Part shown: positions 27,488 to 38,381 of the stretch, piece by piece
Position numbering within the stretch: position 1 is the first letter of the stretch
Layout: every line of letters begins with the position of its first letter
Assembly: GCF_000158175.1 (NCBI RefSeq)
Contig: NZ_DS999411.1
Span: 357,009 to 421,008, forward strand
From: Luminiphilus syltensis NOR5-1B
GTDB taxonomy: Bacteria > Pseudomonadota > Gammaproteobacteria > Pseudomonadales > Halieaceae
Reading direction: 5' to 3'
Length of the DNA: 64,000 nucleotides
Notes under the pieces: model-generated
The model's database searches: none
Told to the model about the DNA's origin: nothing
What the model saw: only the letters and a program-made list of their open reading frames with translations
Translations under genes and position numbers: made by a program

Positions 27488-30400
27488 GTCGTTTCGACTT
27501 CGGGGGCTTCCTGTTCACGCGAGCGCGTCTTCGTGCTGGTGGCGTCAAACAAACGCTCAAATTTCACAATGGGCTCGTCGAGACTGCCTTCCACCGAATA
27601 AATGCCACTGGTCAGTTGCTTTACCTGATCCTCAAAGACTTTGCTGATCAAAAATGCTCCTGCCGCTATGGGCAAACCGCCGGCAAGGGCCGCCACCCAG
27701 GGAATATTGTCCGCCAGCGGGAGCGTGACGATCAGTTCCCCGTCGATGGTCTCCTGAATCAGGTCAATATCGCTATCAAATTTGAAATCGCCACCCGACC
27801 CCACCAGCGTCAATTCAGAAACATCGAGCTGCCCCCCGCCGATAGTCATCGCGCCTGTTGCCGAATCAAAGGTCAAACCGGGGTCAAATAACTGGGTAAT
27901 ATCCGCGCGCGCCAGCAATCCCGAGACATTAAAAACGCCTATCAGCTTGAGCAATCCAGACGCCTCTGCAGGAACAGGGAGAAAGGCCCCTTTCTCAAGC
28001 TTCAGATCAAGCTCGCCTTGAACACCTTCCAGATTCAATGACCCCGGAGTTCCCGGCCATGACAGCCGCGCCACCAGTTCTCCCGAGTCGGTTTCGATGA
28101 CGCGTTCGGAGCCCAGCTGCTCCAGCGTATTACCAATATCACCCAGGGTCGCAGCGAGGGTCATAGAGGTCCCTGATACGGCTTCACCGGGCACCCACCA
28201 AATCATTTCACTGCCTTCGTCAAGATAAATACCGGCGAGCTGGCCACGAACAGCGGTCGCTCGCAAGTTACCGGACTCGGGCTCGGTCTCCAGCTGGAAC
28301 CGAAGGGCACCGAGCGACTCGTCGCGGTGGATCAGATTAGCCACCACAACCTCCAGCGGCCTGTCAAAAACCGGTGGCTTAGGATCACCACCCTCCCTTG
28401 ACCGTGACGGCATTCTTTCGAGATCCAGTGTGTTGATCAATAATGCTGATCGCCCTTCCGATCTCGGCCTCAGGAACTCTGCCTGAAACCAATCAGCCTC
28501 GAGACTGATGACATCAGTATTTTCGCGCTGCCTGAGACCGACCCCCAGCTTCCCGGTATTTTGACCCTGGAATAAGACCCGAGCCACGGTGAGATTCTTG
28601 ACGGCCATTGCCGGGTAGGATTCCGAGGAAGACGCAGCATCGAGGTCGAGGGTGTGTTTCGCGCCTAACCAGGCAGTGATATCGATTTCGGGGAGAAAGC
28701 CCGTCACCGTGAAGCTATCAGGCGCGCCGTCTTTGGGAAGCGGGAAGGGCTGATCACTCGGCGTGACATCAACCAGAGCGCCTGTGATCGCACCGTCCTC
28801 ACGATAGACCTCACCCACAGCGCGTGCGTACCAGAAGAACGGGATCTCACCCGATGGGTCGTCGAGAGGGAAGTCGACCGAGACACGGGTTGGCTCATCG
28901 GCCTGTTTGCCCAGTGGCGCTGGCAGCGCAATATCGATTCCAACCAATTCTGAGCTAACACTGACCCGAGATTCGTCGGCGACGACGATATCGACAGTCA
29001 CCTCACTCGCCCCACGGACCGCCGGCGTCTCCGGTAGATCGAGCCAGTCCATCACCCGTGTTGACTCGAGGACGCTCTTGAGCTGCATCTGGAACCGTGG
29101 TGCGTCATCTGAATCGGCGACCTCGCCACCAATAGTCCCAGTGACGGGACTGCCGAAGACTCGACCCTCGAGCCCACTCCCGAAAAAGCCTCTGGTATCG
29201 GTGTAGCTGAATGTGCCGTTAAGATCGGAGAGGCGCAAATCGAGTGCCTGTGAATAGGCACTCGCGTCCCGCAGGCTGAGGTCCAGATCGACGCGGGTAC
29301 GTGCATCGCTGCCTAAAGGTATTGAAAGTGCCAAATCTCCGGCAACGTGACCCGAGACGCTAATGTCGTCTATCAGCGGTTCAAGGCCTGCCACCAGCGG
29401 CGTCCGCTCCAGAATGCTTAAACCGTCATCGATGTTGTTGAAGAAACTCGCCGCAATATTAATGGGCGAACTTGAGGAGGATACAGCGGCCTCTACAGAA
29501 ACATAATCCAGCGCTGCCTGCGCCATTCGCGCGGTATCACTCCAAACGCTGACGCGAGCGTCATCAATCAGCAAGGTCCCTGCAAGATCCTCGATTTGTG
29601 GCCACTTTTCATCAAACGCCAGAGTGGTGGCGCTCAGACCCACCCCCAGCTGATAGGAGCGTAACGACGGATCGTCGACGAGAAAACCACCACGCCATAT
29701 AAACAGGGCGCGCTCTACCTCGCCCTTGGGTATCGCCTTATCCAGCCAATCCAGCAGTGATTGATTCAGCGTATAGGGTATGTAGCGGTCCCGCGCCATT
29801 GCCGAGCTACTGTCTGCGGCCACCGTAAGATTCATCGCCACAGGGTCCGCTCCCTGTTTAAGCGGAATATCCATTCCAAACTGGACACGGGCGTCGTGCT
29901 CCGGCGCGGAGGTATTCAGCAGGCCGTCCTCAAGATAAAGCCAATCTGCTCCATCCCAGCGGATCGCCAGTCTCCCGGTTACACGGTCGAAGACCAGTGG
30001 CTGCTCGTAGACCTGCGGCAGTTCGAGAACAAAACCGGGACTGTCAATCCAAGCCTGTATATCACTGTCGGCGCCTATCAACGTCGCTGAGATATTCGAT
30101 AATCCGGGTACGTTCTCGTAGGGTCGCGTTGAGACCGAATTGACATCGGCCACTATCGACCATGAATCCAGAGGGGCGCGCCAATCGTCCAGCAGAAGAT
30201 CCGCGGTGCGAATGACACCGGTCGGCGATAAACGCTCTGTGACGACGGCTACACGCTCCGGCAGCACACCGGCGAGGCGAGTCAGTCGCTCCAATTGCTC
30301 GAGGTCTAGCGCGGCGACCTTTACCCGGGTTCCTTTTCCGTCTCCCCGCAACTGCAGTCGTGGAACTTCAAGCTGCTCGCCACCGGCCGCGATCAAAATA

Positions 30401-31299
30401 TCCTCCAACTGTGCGCGCCAGTCATCGGAGTCCAAATCAATCGCACCTTTGAATCCAACGTTGGAGAATCTGAGCTGAGCGTCATCACCTCTGGAATCTG
30501 ACACAACCACATCGCGAAGCTCGGTTCGAACCGCCACTGAGGGTCGCCTGTCCGAAACCTGGTACCAGACCTCGGTTTGGCCCGTGCCTTGTACCTCGAG
30601 GCCCACCAGCGATGCCAGATCACTCAGCGATCCCAGCGAGAGTGAGGCATAAATCTCACCGGCAAACCGGTCTAACCGGAGTGGATCTCCCACCCCGGAA
30701 CCGCGCAGTGACAAGGCAGGAACGGTGTTACGGGAAACCACGGCGTTAAAACGACGGAAGCTCCCCTCTCGACGATAGGTCAAATCCAGCCCAAGGCTTA
30801 GCGGGGCCGCATTACCCCGTCGCAATGCCAGAGAGGACCCCGCAATATCCACCCTCTCGAATGAGCGCAGAAAATCAGATAGCTTGACCAATTCAGGCGC
30901 CGAGGCGGTGTTATCGTCGCTGACGATAACGTTGATCCTGACACCATTGAGCGTGACCTGCCGGAAACGCAGCTGACGCGCCACAAGGCTATCCCATGCA
31001 TCTACCACTACGGTCGCGGAATCGAATCGTAGGTGATCGTCATCGTTGTCGGTAAAGTCAATGTCCCCATCGCGCAACGTAAAACTCGGTGAAAAACCCT
31101 CCAAATCACCAGAAATGTGCGCGAAGTCAACTTCTACCCCTGAGCGCTGCACCAGCTCCTCAAGCCATAGTGCCCGCGTACCATCGAGATGGCTGAGCAG
31201 GACACGAGCAAATGAGACATAGAGCGCAAGCGCCACCGCTGCCGCAACCAGCAGATACCAAATCGTGCGTCCAACACCCCGGTGAATGCGCTCAACCAT
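27481..31299 (-). CDS. yhdP: YhdP, AsmA-like inter-membrane phospholipid transport protein
   Basis: Very large single-pass inner-membrane protein with an AsmA/TamB-type periplasmic beta-groove (DUF3971 plus C-terminal AsmA_2), implicated in E. coli in bringing phospholipids to the outer membrane. The product is 1272 residues with one N-terminal helix (about 12-33, WYLLVAAAVALALYVSFARV). The rest is repetitive beta-structure, and near the C-terminus a hydrophobic patch (IPWVAALAGGLPIAAGAFLI) is typical of the family. ATG at 31299 overlaps the maf stop by 8 bp; an earlier in-frame start at 31332 would lie deep in maf. Last gene of mreB-mreC-mreD-maf-yhdP. Confidence 0.93.
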   Translation of the reverse strand: MVERIHRGVGRTIWYLLVAAAVALALYVSFARVLLSHLDGTRALWLEELVQRSGVEVDFAHISGDLEGFSPSFTLRDGDIDFTDNDDDHLRFDSATVVVDAWDSLVARQLRFRQVTLNGVRINVIVSDDNTASAPELVKLSDFLRSFERVDIAGSSLALRRGNAAPLSLGLDLTYRREGSFRRFNAVVSRNTVPALSLRGSGVGDPLRLDRFAGEIYASLSLGSLSDLASLVGLEVQGTGQTEVWYQVSDRRPSVAVRTELRDVVVSDSRGDDAQLRFSNVGFKGAIDLDSDDWRAQLEDILIAAGGEQLEVPRLQLRGDGKGTRVKVAALDLEQLERLTRLAGVLPERVAVVTERLSPTGVIRTADLLLDDWRAPLDSWSIVADVNSVSTRPYENVPGLSNISATLIGADSDIQAWIDSPGFVLELPQVYEQPLVFDRVTGRLAIRWDGADWLYLEDGLLNTSAPEHDARVQFGMDIPLKQGADPVAMNLTVAADSSSAMARDRYIPYTLNQSLLDWLDKAIPKGEVERALFIWRGGFLVDDPSLRSYQLGVGLSATTLAFDEKWPQIEDLAGTLLIDDARVSVWSDTARMAQAALDYVSVEAAVSSSSSPINIAASFFNNIDDGLSILERTPLVAGLEPLIDDISVSGHVAGDLALSIPLGSDARTRVDLDLSLRDASAYSQALDLRLSDLNGTFSYTDTRGFFGSGLEGRVFGSPVTGTIGGEVADSDDAPRFQMQLKSVLESTRVMDWLDLPETPAVRGASEVTVDIVVADESRVSVSSELVGIDIALPAPLGKQADEPTRVSVDFPLDDPSGEIPFFWYARAVGEVYREDGAITGALVDVTPSDQPFPLPKDGAPDSFTVTGFLPEIDITAWLGAKHTLDLDAASSSESYPAMAVKNLTVARVLFQGQNTGKLGVGLRQRENTDVISLEADWFQAEFLRPRSEGRSALLINTLDLERMPSRSREGGDPKPPVFDRPLEVVVANLIHRDESLGALRFQLETEPESGNLRATAVRGQLAGIYLDEGSEMIWWVPGEAVSGTSMTLAATLGDIGNTLEQLGSERVIETDSGELVARLSWPGTPGSLNLEGVQGELDLKLEKGAFLPVPAEASGLLKLIGVFNVSGLLARADITQLFDPGLTFDSATGAMTIGGGQLDVSELTLVGSGGDFKFDSDIDLIQETIDGELIVTLPLADNIPWVAALAGGLPIAAGAFLISKVFEDQVKQLTSGIYSVEGSLDEPIVKFERLFDATSTKTRSREQEAPEVETTQ

Positions 31300-31873
31300 C
31301 GGCGGACGCAACCCAGTGCGGCAAGATGTCAAAACTCGTCAGTAATTGACGGGTTTCGCACAATGGGAGTCCAACGACAGCGCTATAGCTGCCGCGGACA
31401 GCGCTCACAAAGCAGCCCGCCAGACCCTGTATCCCGTAACTGCCCGCCTTATCCCAGGGTTCGTCAGTGGCCAGGTAGGCATCGATGAGGGACTCGGAAA
31501 GCGTTGCGAAACTGACCTCGGTGCAGACGGTCCGGCTGTCGATTCGCCCCTCGCCCGCAATCGCTACAGCAGTCCAGACATGATGAGCCCGGCCCGACAA
31601 CGATTGGAGCATCCGCCGAGCATGACTTTTATCAAGCGGCTTACCCAGCAAGTCGCTGTCGCGTACCACCGTCGTATCGGCGGCAAGCACCAGCCGATCA
31701 TCGGCCGCAAACCGATGGGCCTTGGCCCGGGCCAGGCGCTCGACATAGGCCGACGGCAATTCATCGTCCAATGGGCTTTCGTCAATATCGGCGGGCCGAC
31801 ACTCAAAAACATCAATCAATTGCTTTAGCAACGCCCGTCGTCGAGGACTCCGGGACGCCAATATGATGTCCAT
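31292..31873 (-). CDS. maf: Maf-family nucleotide pyrophosphatase (YhdE type)
   Basis: Hydrolyses non-canonical or dTTP/UTP nucleotides to monophosphates. The 193-residue product starts MDIILASRSPRRRALLKQL, contains the catalytic Asp in LVLAADTTVV, GKPLDKSHARRML, and the GSYGIQG and SYSAVVGLPL motifs that match the YhdE (dTTP/UTP) subgroup. Overlaps mreD by one base and yhdP by 8 bp. In many relatives rng (RNase G) lies between maf and yhdP; it is absent here. Confidence 0.94.
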   Translation of the reverse strand: MDIILASRSPRRRALLKQLIDVFECRPADIDESPLDDELPSAYVERLARAKAHRFAADDRLVLAADTTVVRDSDLLGKPLDKSHARRMLQSLSGRAHHVWTAVAIAGEGRIDSRTVCTEVSFATLSESLIDAYLATDEPWDKAGSYGIQGLAGCFVSAVRGSYSAVVGLPLCETRQLLTSFDILPHWVASADG

Positions 31874-32355
31874 CAGGTCACCCCGTAGTAGCGACGCAAA
31901 CCCCGCAGCGGCTTTCTGATGACCGCCCAGAACGGCATCGAAACTAACGCCGGCCAGAGAAACTGCATACCTCCGGTCGGTAGCGCCATGAACTTATGAA
32001 CCCAGTTTTCTACCGTCAGCGCTAAAGCAATCAGCAGGCCCATGAGCAGACATTGCTGGAACAGATTGAATTGTCGGATTCGTTGGTAGGTAAAGAGTAG
32101 CACCAGCGTTGAGACCACCAGGCCAAGCGCCAGCCCGCCCAGTGCACTACCCTCGAGTAAATCGATGCCAATACCAATGACAGCCGCGCTGAGTAGGCCA
32201 ACGCGCTGCGGAAGCGCCAACACCCAGTAAAACAGTACCAGCAGCGGTAGTTCGGGACGGAACCAGCGCCACTCAAAGGGTAATGGGGCAGCGTGCAGTA
32301 AAAGAGCGACCATCAGCGTGACCGGAATAACCCAGACTGCCTGTGCACGCTCCAT
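31873..32355 (-). CDS. mreD: Rod-shape determining protein MreD
   Basis: Integral inner-membrane subunit of the elongasome. The 160-residue product has about five hydrophobic helices, starting with WVIPVTLMVALLLHAAPLP and including LPQRVGLLSAAVIGIGIDLLEG (cited as LPQRVGLLSAAVIG), the typical MreD core. Follows mreC by 2 bp and overlaps maf. Identity rests on membrane pattern and context because MreD is poorly conserved. Confidence 0.93.
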   Translation of the reverse strand: MERAQAVWVIPVTLMVALLLHAAPLPFEWRWFRPELPLLVLFYWVLALPQRVGLLSAAVIGIGIDLLEGSALGGLALGLVVSTLVLLFTYQRIRQFNLFQQCLLMGLLIALALTVENWVHKFMALPTGGMQFLWPALVSMPFWAVIRKPLRGLRRYYGVT

Positions 32356-32357
32356 CC

Positions 32358-33194
32358 TCAGTACTCGCCGGCGTCTGGGTCTTCACCGATCGCCAACATC
32401 ACGTGGCGCCCCCGATCGAGTGGCGCCAGCGGTTGCGCAGAAACGGTGGAAAAAGCGGCCCCTGCCTCAAGATCCACCGCGGTAACCTGCGCCACGGGAT
32501 ATCCAGGGGGAAAGCGGCGACCCAGGCCCGAGGTTTCCAGCATATCGCCAACCACAATATCAGTAGTCGCCGCGACATGGCGGATGATGAGACGATCCAG
32601 ACCGCCGGTGCCCTCCGCTACCGCGCGCACACCGTTGCGCACCACCTGAACTGGCAATGCGTGGGAAGAATCGGTAATCAACATGGCTCGACTACTCGAA
32701 TTACCGACCCAAACCACCTGCCCCATCAGCCCATCGGCGCCGAGTAGTGGCTGGCCGGCGACCACGCCGTGCGAGACGCCTTTATCAAGGACCAGCAAAT
32801 GTCGCGCGGGATCTGACGCGACAGCAATAATTTCAGCCACCATCACGTCGTCGTCGACAATACCTGCAGAATTGAGCAGTGCCCGATAGCGAGCATTCTC
32901 CGCCTGCAAGGCCGCCAGTCGCTGCAGCCTACCTTTGAAGATAAAGTTTTGCTGACGCAGGCGCTCGTTATCCTCGCGCAGCTGTTCCTGGCTTACGAAG
33001 TAACCGGTCACACCATTCCACAGCGTCACTGGCGCGGCCGCGATTGAATAAAACACACTGGTGACGTCGCTGACTACCGCACGGGCGGGGGCCAGCCGGG
33101 GATCATCGCGAAAATAAAAAAGAACGGCGCAGAGGGACACGACCACCGCGAGGCGGACACCGACATAGCTCTCTTTGAGGAAGAGCGGTTTGAT
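32358..33194 (-). CDS. mreC: Rod-shape determining protein MreC, apparent ATC start
   Basis: Bitopic scaffold of the elongasome that activates PBP2. Conserved MreC begins MxKPLF, then a membrane helix. Here the matching residues IKPLFLKESYVGVRLAVVV are encoded from ATC at 33192-33194, seven bases after a perfect GGAGG. There is no ATG, GTG or TTG between the mreB stop (same frame) and GTG codons inside the membrane helix at about 33146. Using ATC gives 278 residues: helix about 11-27, coiled coil (about 65-100), then the beta-rich MreC core. The GTG alternative would delete the cytoplasmic tail and half the helix. Gene identity is certain; the start codon is inference. Confidence 0.9.
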   Translation of the reverse strand: MKPLFLKESYVGVRLAVVVSLCAVLFYFRDDPRLAPARAVVSDVTSVFYSIAAAPVTLWNGVTGYFVSQEQLREDNERLRQQNFIFKGRLQRLAALQAENARYRALLNSAGIVDDDVMVAEIIAVASDPARHLLVLDKGVSHGVVAGQPLLGADGLMGQVVWVGNSSSRAMLITDSSHALPVQVVRNGVRAVAEGTGGLDRLIIRHVAATTDIVVGDMLETSGLGRRFPPGYPVAQVTAVDLEAGAAFSTVSAQPLAPLDRGRHVMLAIGEDPDAGEY

Positions 33195-33227
33195 CTCCCG
33201 ACCTCCGGCAGTTTTGCTGTTATCCGA

Positions 33228-34268
<1,041 letters not shown>

Positions 34269-34401
34269 CTATTCCCTTTTGCCTTACCGAGCGCCCCGTG
34301 GGCGGCGCATCCAACGGCTAAAGCTGAATTCTGTGAGGCGTCCCTGACAGCCGCGAGCTACTGTGCTCAGCGCTGGCCACCTCCGGACACGAAACGAGTC
34401 T

Positions 34402-34425
34402 GCTGCCCCCAAACGCGGGGGCAGC
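34402..34425 (-). other. GC-rich hairpin at the predicted 5' end of the mreB transcript
   Basis: GCTGCCCCC (34402-34410) and GGGGGCAGC (34417-34425) form a perfect 9-bp stem with a 6-nt loop. On the minus strand it begins about 7 nt after the transcription start implied by the mreB promoter. No T-run follows, so it is not a terminator. A 5'-terminal stem of this kind can protect an mRNA from decay; that role is inference. Confidence 0.55.
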
Positions 34426-34438
34426 TCCAATGCGGGGA

Positions 34439-34467
34439 AATGTAACAACGCGGGGGTTTTTGGGCAA
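34439..34467 (-). promoter_or_regulatory. Predicted sigma-70 promoter of mreB
   Basis: TTGCCC (34462-34467) and TACATT (34439-34444) on the minus strand are 17 nt apart. On the plus strand a TACAAT (34470-34475) right beside the -35 could be the -10 of gatC, so two divergent promoters would nearly overlap in this 252-bp region. Confidence 0.5.
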
Positions 34468-34517
34468 GGTACAATGTGGTAGCTTCGCGCCTTTAATTTA
34501 CCCAGGCTTCTTCTCTT

Positions 34518-34805
34518 ATGTCGGTCACACCTGAGGATGTGGTGCAGATTGCTCACCTCGCGCGTCTCGAAATTGCCGAGAATGAGCTCGACACCGTGGT
34601 TGAACGGTTTGGCCGCATTCTCGAACTGGTCGATGAATTACAGGCGGTAGACGTCTCGGATACGGCCCCCATGTCGAACCCCCACGACGATATCCAGCGA
34701 TTGCGCCCGGACGTCGTATCTCGGGGTGACAACCGTGAGGCCCTGCAGTCGGCAGCTCCCGCGGTAGAAGAGGGCTATTTTCTGGTCCCCAAGGTGATCG
34801 ATTGA
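34518..34805 (+). CDS. gatC: Asp-tRNA(Asn)/Glu-tRNA(Gln) amidotransferase subunit C
   Basis: Small subunit that stabilises the GatAB amidotransferase, which makes Gln-tRNA or Asn-tRNA by transamidation. The 95-residue product has the GatC pattern [35 protein letters not shown] and the LRPDVV...YFLVPKVID ending. Its TGA overlaps the gatA ATG by one base. Divergent from mreB. Confidence 0.96.
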   Translation: MSVTPEDVVQIAHLARLEIAENELDTVVERFGRILELVDELQAVDVSDTAPMSNPHDDIQRLRPDVVSRGDNREALQSAAPAVEEGYFLVPKVID

Positions 34806-36280
34806 TGTCACCCACCGACCCGACAAAGGCCTCCGCAACCGAGCTCTCCACTGCACTGGCCAATGGAGACGTATCCAGTCTTGAGCTGACCGAGCACTTT
34901 CTGGAGCGAATCAAGCGCCTGAACCCCACCATCAATGCGGTGATTACCGTGACGGAGGATGCTGCGCGGCAGGATGCTATCGAGGCTGACCAGCGTATTG
35001 CAGCAGGCGATCAGGGGCCTTTGACGGGGATCCCGCTGCTGCACAAGGATATTTTCTGTACCAATGGGGTTCTAACGACCTGCGCCTCGCGCATGCTCGA
35101 TAATTTTGTACCGCCCTACGACGCCACCGTCGTGGCGCGATTGCGCGATGCCGGCACCGTCATGCTCGGCAAAACCAACATGGATGAGTTCGCCATGGGC
35201 TCCTCCAATGAAACCAGCTTTTATGGTCCAACCGTCAATCCCTGGGATGTCAGTCGCGTCCCCGGCGGCAGCTCGGGCGGATCGGCCGCAGCGGTAGCCG
35301 CGGGATTTGCACCCCTAAGCACCGGGACCGACACTGGCGGCTCCATCCGACAACCGGCTGCCCTGTGCGGTATTACCGGCCTGAAGCCGACCTACGGTCG
35401 GGTCTCGCGGCTAGGTATTATTGCCTTCGCGTCGTCGCTGGACCAGGCGGGGCCCATGACACGAACCGTGGAGGATGCGGCGCTCATGCTTTCTGCAATC
35501 GCCGGTATGGACAGTGGCGATTCCACCTCGGCCGACAGGCCGGTACCGGATTTCCGGGCGGACCTTGGCGGCAACATCGAGGGCTTGCGCATCGGAATAC
35601 CCCGGGAATACTTCAGCGATGATCTCGACACGGCGATCGCAGCACAGGTCAAAACGGCGCTGTCCGAGCTCGAGTCCGAAGGCGCCAAGCTCATTGATAT
35701 CGACCTGCCCCACACCCGTGACGCGATTGCCACCTATTACGTCATTGCCCCCGCAGAAGCTTCAACGAATCTGTCGCGGTACGACGGTGTTCGCTTCGGC
35801 CATCGTTGTGCGCAGCCCAAGGATCTCGAGGACCTCTATTTCCGCTCAAGAACTGAAGGCTTTGGCGATGAAGTGAAGCGCCGGATCTTGGTAGGCACCT
35901 ATGTGCTGTCCTCGGGCTTCTATGACGCCTACTTTAAGCGCGCCCAGCAGGTACGACGAATCATCTCCGAGGATTTTTCAAGGGCGTTTGAACAGGTCGA
36001 TGTTATTGCCGGCCCCGCGACACCGGGTACCGCCTTCCCGCTGGGTTCGAAAAATAACGATCCCGTATCAATGTACATGGAGGATATTTATACCCTCGCC
36101 GTCAATCTTGCCGGGCTGCCCGGTTTATCACTGCCCGCCGGCGCCGTTAACGGGCTTCCTGTTGGGCTGCAACTGATTGGCCGAGCCTTTGACGAGAGTA
36201 CCCTGCTGAAAGCGGGTCATCGTCTGCAGCAGCGTACCGACTGGCATCGTCGCGCACCCGATGTCGAGGTTAGCCGCTGA
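34805..36280 (+). CDS. gatA: Asp-tRNA(Asn)/Glu-tRNA(Gln) amidotransferase subunit A
   Basis: Amidase subunit that releases ammonia from glutamine or asparagine. The 491-residue product has the amidase-signature triad: Lys81 in LLHKDIFC, Ser156 in [13 protein letters not shown] and nucleophile Ser180 in [11 protein letters not shown]. Length is normal. ATG at 34805 is used rather than the TTG directly before it. Ends one base into gatB. Confidence 0.97.
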   Translation: MSPTDPTKASATELSTALANGDVSSLELTEHFLERIKRLNPTINAVITVTEDAARQDAIEADQRIAAGDQGPLTGIPLLHKDIFCTNGVLTTCASRMLDNFVPPYDATVVARLRDAGTVMLGKTNMDEFAMGSSNETSFYGPTVNPWDVSRVPGGSSGGSAAAVAAGFAPLSTGTDTGGSIRQPAALCGITGLKPTYGRVSRLGIIAFASSLDQAGPMTRTVEDAALMLSAIAGMDSGDSTSADRPVPDFRADLGGNIEGLRIGIPREYFSDDLDTAIAAQVKTALSELESEGAKLIDIDLPHTRDAIATYYVIAPAEASTNLSRYDGVRFGHRCAQPKDLEDLYFRSRTEGFGDEVKRRILVGTYVLSSGFYDAYFKRAQQVRRIISEDFSRAFEQVDVIAGPATPGTAFPLGSKNNDPVSMYMEDIYTLAVNLAGLPGLSLPAGAVNGLPVGLQLIGRAFDESTLLKAGHRLQQRTDWHRRAPDVEVSR

Positions 36281-37725
36281 TGCCATGGGAAACGGTAATG
36301 GGGCTGGAGGTGCACCTCCAGCTGGCCACTGATTCAAAGATATTCTCGGGATCGCCCAGCCGGTTCGGGGCGGAGCCCAACGTACAGGCCGATGCGGTCG
36401 ATCTGGGTATGCCGGGAATGCTGCCCGTTCTGAATACCCGTGCCGTCGAGTTCGCAGTCCGGTTTGGACTCGGCGTGGGCGCTAAGATAGGACGTCGTTC
36501 GGTCTTTGATCGTAAAAACTATTTTTATCCTGACCTGCCCAAGGGTTACCAGATCAGTCAGTTTTTTGAGCCCATCGTCGGCGAGGGCCTATTCGAGGTT
36601 CCCATGCCCGATGGGTCACTGTTTCCCATTCGTATTTTACGGGCGCATCTCGAGGAAGACGCAGGCAAATCAGTCCACGATGCCTTCCCCGATCAGACCG
36701 GCATCGATCTCAATCGCGCCGGCACTCCCCTGCTGGAGATTGTGACTGAACCGGACTTCCGCACGGCGGAACAGGCCGTCGCTTACCTCAAGGCCCTGCA
36801 CTCGCTGGTGACCTATCTCGGCATCTCGGATGGGAACATGTCTGAAGGATCGATGCGCTGCGATGTCAATATCTCACTTCGCCCCGTGGGCAGTGACACA
36901 CTGGGAACCCGAACCGAAATCAAGAACGTCAACTCCTTCCGCTTCGTAGAAAAAGCGATCGAGGTTGAAACAGAGCGTCAGGCAGACCTGCTGGATAATG
37001 GCGAGACCGTAACCCAGGAAACTCGGCTTTATGACGCGGATCGCAACGAAACCCGCTCGATGCGGAGTAAGGAAGTTGCCAACGACTACCGCTATTTTCC
37101 GGAGCCGGACCTGCTTCCGGTGGTGCTGGATGAGGCAACTATTGAAAGCATTGCCCAATCACTGCCTGAACTTCCGGGACCCAAACGTGCACGCTTTATC
37201 GAGCAGTACACACTGAGCGATTACGATGCCGCGCTTTTGGTGTCGAGCAGGGCAATGGCCGATTATTTTGAATCGGCGGTAGCAGACTGCGATGAGCCCA
37301 AGCTGGTTGCCAATTGGATATTGGGGGATCTCAGCGCGGCGATGAATCGTGAAGATCTCGACATTGACCAGACCCCGGTATCGGCGTCTGCACTGGCAGG
37401 CCTCATCACCCGCATTGCCGACAACACCCTGTCCAGCAAGCTGGCCAAGCAGGTTTTCGAAGGTCTGTGGTTGGGAGAGGGTTCGGCGGATGACATCATC
37501 GAAGCCCGCGGACTGAAGCAGGTCAGTGACACCGGCGAGCTTGAAGCGATGATTGACGACGTCATCACCAACAATCCCGATCAGGTCGCACAGTACCAGG
37601 CGGCGGATGAAGCCAAGCAGAAGAAACTCAGCGGGTTTTTTGTCGGCCAGATCATGAAGGCGTCGAAAGGCCAGGCTAATCCGCAGCTGGTCAGTCAGCT
37701 ACTTATGAAAAAGCTGTCCGATTAG
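36280..37725 (+). CDS. gatB: Asp-tRNA(Asn)/Glu-tRNA(Gln) amidotransferase subunit B
   Basis: Kinase-like subunit that activates the mischarged aminoacyl-tRNA with ATP. The 481-residue product has [34 protein letters not shown] and [20 protein letters not shown], plus a C-terminal YqeY-like tRNA-binding helical domain (about 330-480). The presence of gatCAB implies the indirect route for Gln-tRNA and/or Asn-tRNA in this organism. Its end overlaps the convergent Smr gene by 4 bp. Confidence 0.97.
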   Translation: MPWETVMGLEVHLQLATDSKIFSGSPSRFGAEPNVQADAVDLGMPGMLPVLNTRAVEFAVRFGLGVGAKIGRRSVFDRKNYFYPDLPKGYQISQFFEPIVGEGLFEVPMPDGSLFPIRILRAHLEEDAGKSVHDAFPDQTGIDLNRAGTPLLEIVTEPDFRTAEQAVAYLKALHSLVTYLGISDGNMSEGSMRCDVNISLRPVGSDTLGTRTEIKNVNSFRFVEKAIEVETERQADLLDNGETVTQETRLYDADRNETRSMRSKEVANDYRYFPEPDLLPVVLDEATIESIAQSLPELPGPKRARFIEQYTLSDYDAALLVSSRAMADYFESAVADCDEPKLVANWILGDLSAAMNREDLDIDQTPVSASALAGLITRIADNTLSSKLAKQVFEGLWLGEGSADDIIEARGLKQVSDTGELEAMIDDVITNNPDQVAQYQAADEAKQKKLSGFFVGQIMKASKGQANPQLVSQLLMKKLSD

Positions 37726-38315
37726 CGGTTGTCGTAGGGCACACGGCCTTTCATAAAGCGCTCGCGGTTTTCGCGTTTCTTTTCCGCGCTTTTTCTCAAC
37801 AACACATAAACCGCACCGGTGCCGCCGTGCACCGGCTGCGCTGAATGATACGCCTGCACGTCCTCGATATCCTGCAACCAGCGGTTGACGTAGCCCTTGA
37901 TGACCGCGGTTCGTTGCTGATCGATCTTTTGCTGACCTTTACCGTGCAAGATCAATACGGTGCGCAAGCCAAGCTCCATCGATTCGCGGACAAACTCCAT
38001 GACTTCATCCCGGGCCGTTTTCACCGTCATTCGGTGCAAATCGAGCCGGGCGTCGATGTCATAGCGGCCCATGCGAAGCTTTTTGAATACCCCATTCTGA
38101 ATGCCCGGGCGCTTGAAATTCAGCACAAACCAGCCGTCGAGGGGTTCCACACCTTCGTCGACCAGTGGATTGGTAGCCTTTTGGCGACCCTCCGCCGCCT
38201 CCCGGCGCGCCTCAGCCGATACCGTCTTTGGTGTTCGAATCAAGCGCTCTCGAGGTTCGGAGCGCAGCGGCTTTACACCCGCCATCTCGGATTCAAAGAG
38301 ATCATCTTCGGTCAT
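37722..38315 (-). CDS. Smr-domain protein (SmrA/YdaL-like DNA endonuclease family)
   Basis: Carries the small MutS-related (Smr) domain found in nicking endonucleases and in MutS2. In the 197-residue product the domain spans about 90-180, with the motifs [15 protein letters not shown] and [10 protein letters not shown] in the right order. The N-terminal half is charged and includes a conserved [11 protein letters not shown] segment of the SmrA/B group. ATG at 38315 is chosen; an upstream TTG at 38342 is possible. Divergent from cysZ. Precise cellular role unknown. Confidence 0.88.
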   Translation of the reverse strand: MTEDDLFESEMAGVKPLRSEPRERLIRTPKTVSAEARREAAEGRQKATNPLVDEGVEPLDGWFVLNFKRPGIQNGVFKKLRMGRYDIDARLDLHRMTVKTARDEVMEFVRESMELGLRTVLILHGKGQQKIDQQRTAVIKGYVNRWLQDIEDVQAYHSAQPVHGGTGAVYVLLRKSAEKKRENRERFMKGRVPYDNR

Positions 38316-38346
38316 CGCCTTGTCACCTGCCGCTTCACCCAATCAG

Positions 38347-38352
38347 TATAAT
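38347..38352 (+). promoter_or_regulatory. Consensus -10 element upstream of cysZ
   Basis: A perfect TATAAT lies 30 bp before the cysZ start in the 66-bp divergent gap with the Smr gene. No good -35 stands at 16-18 nt upstream (TTGTCA is at 21 nt), so the promoter call is tentative. Confidence 0.4.
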
Positions 38353-38381
38353 GGGGTTGAACACCAACAGAAGGTAACCCT

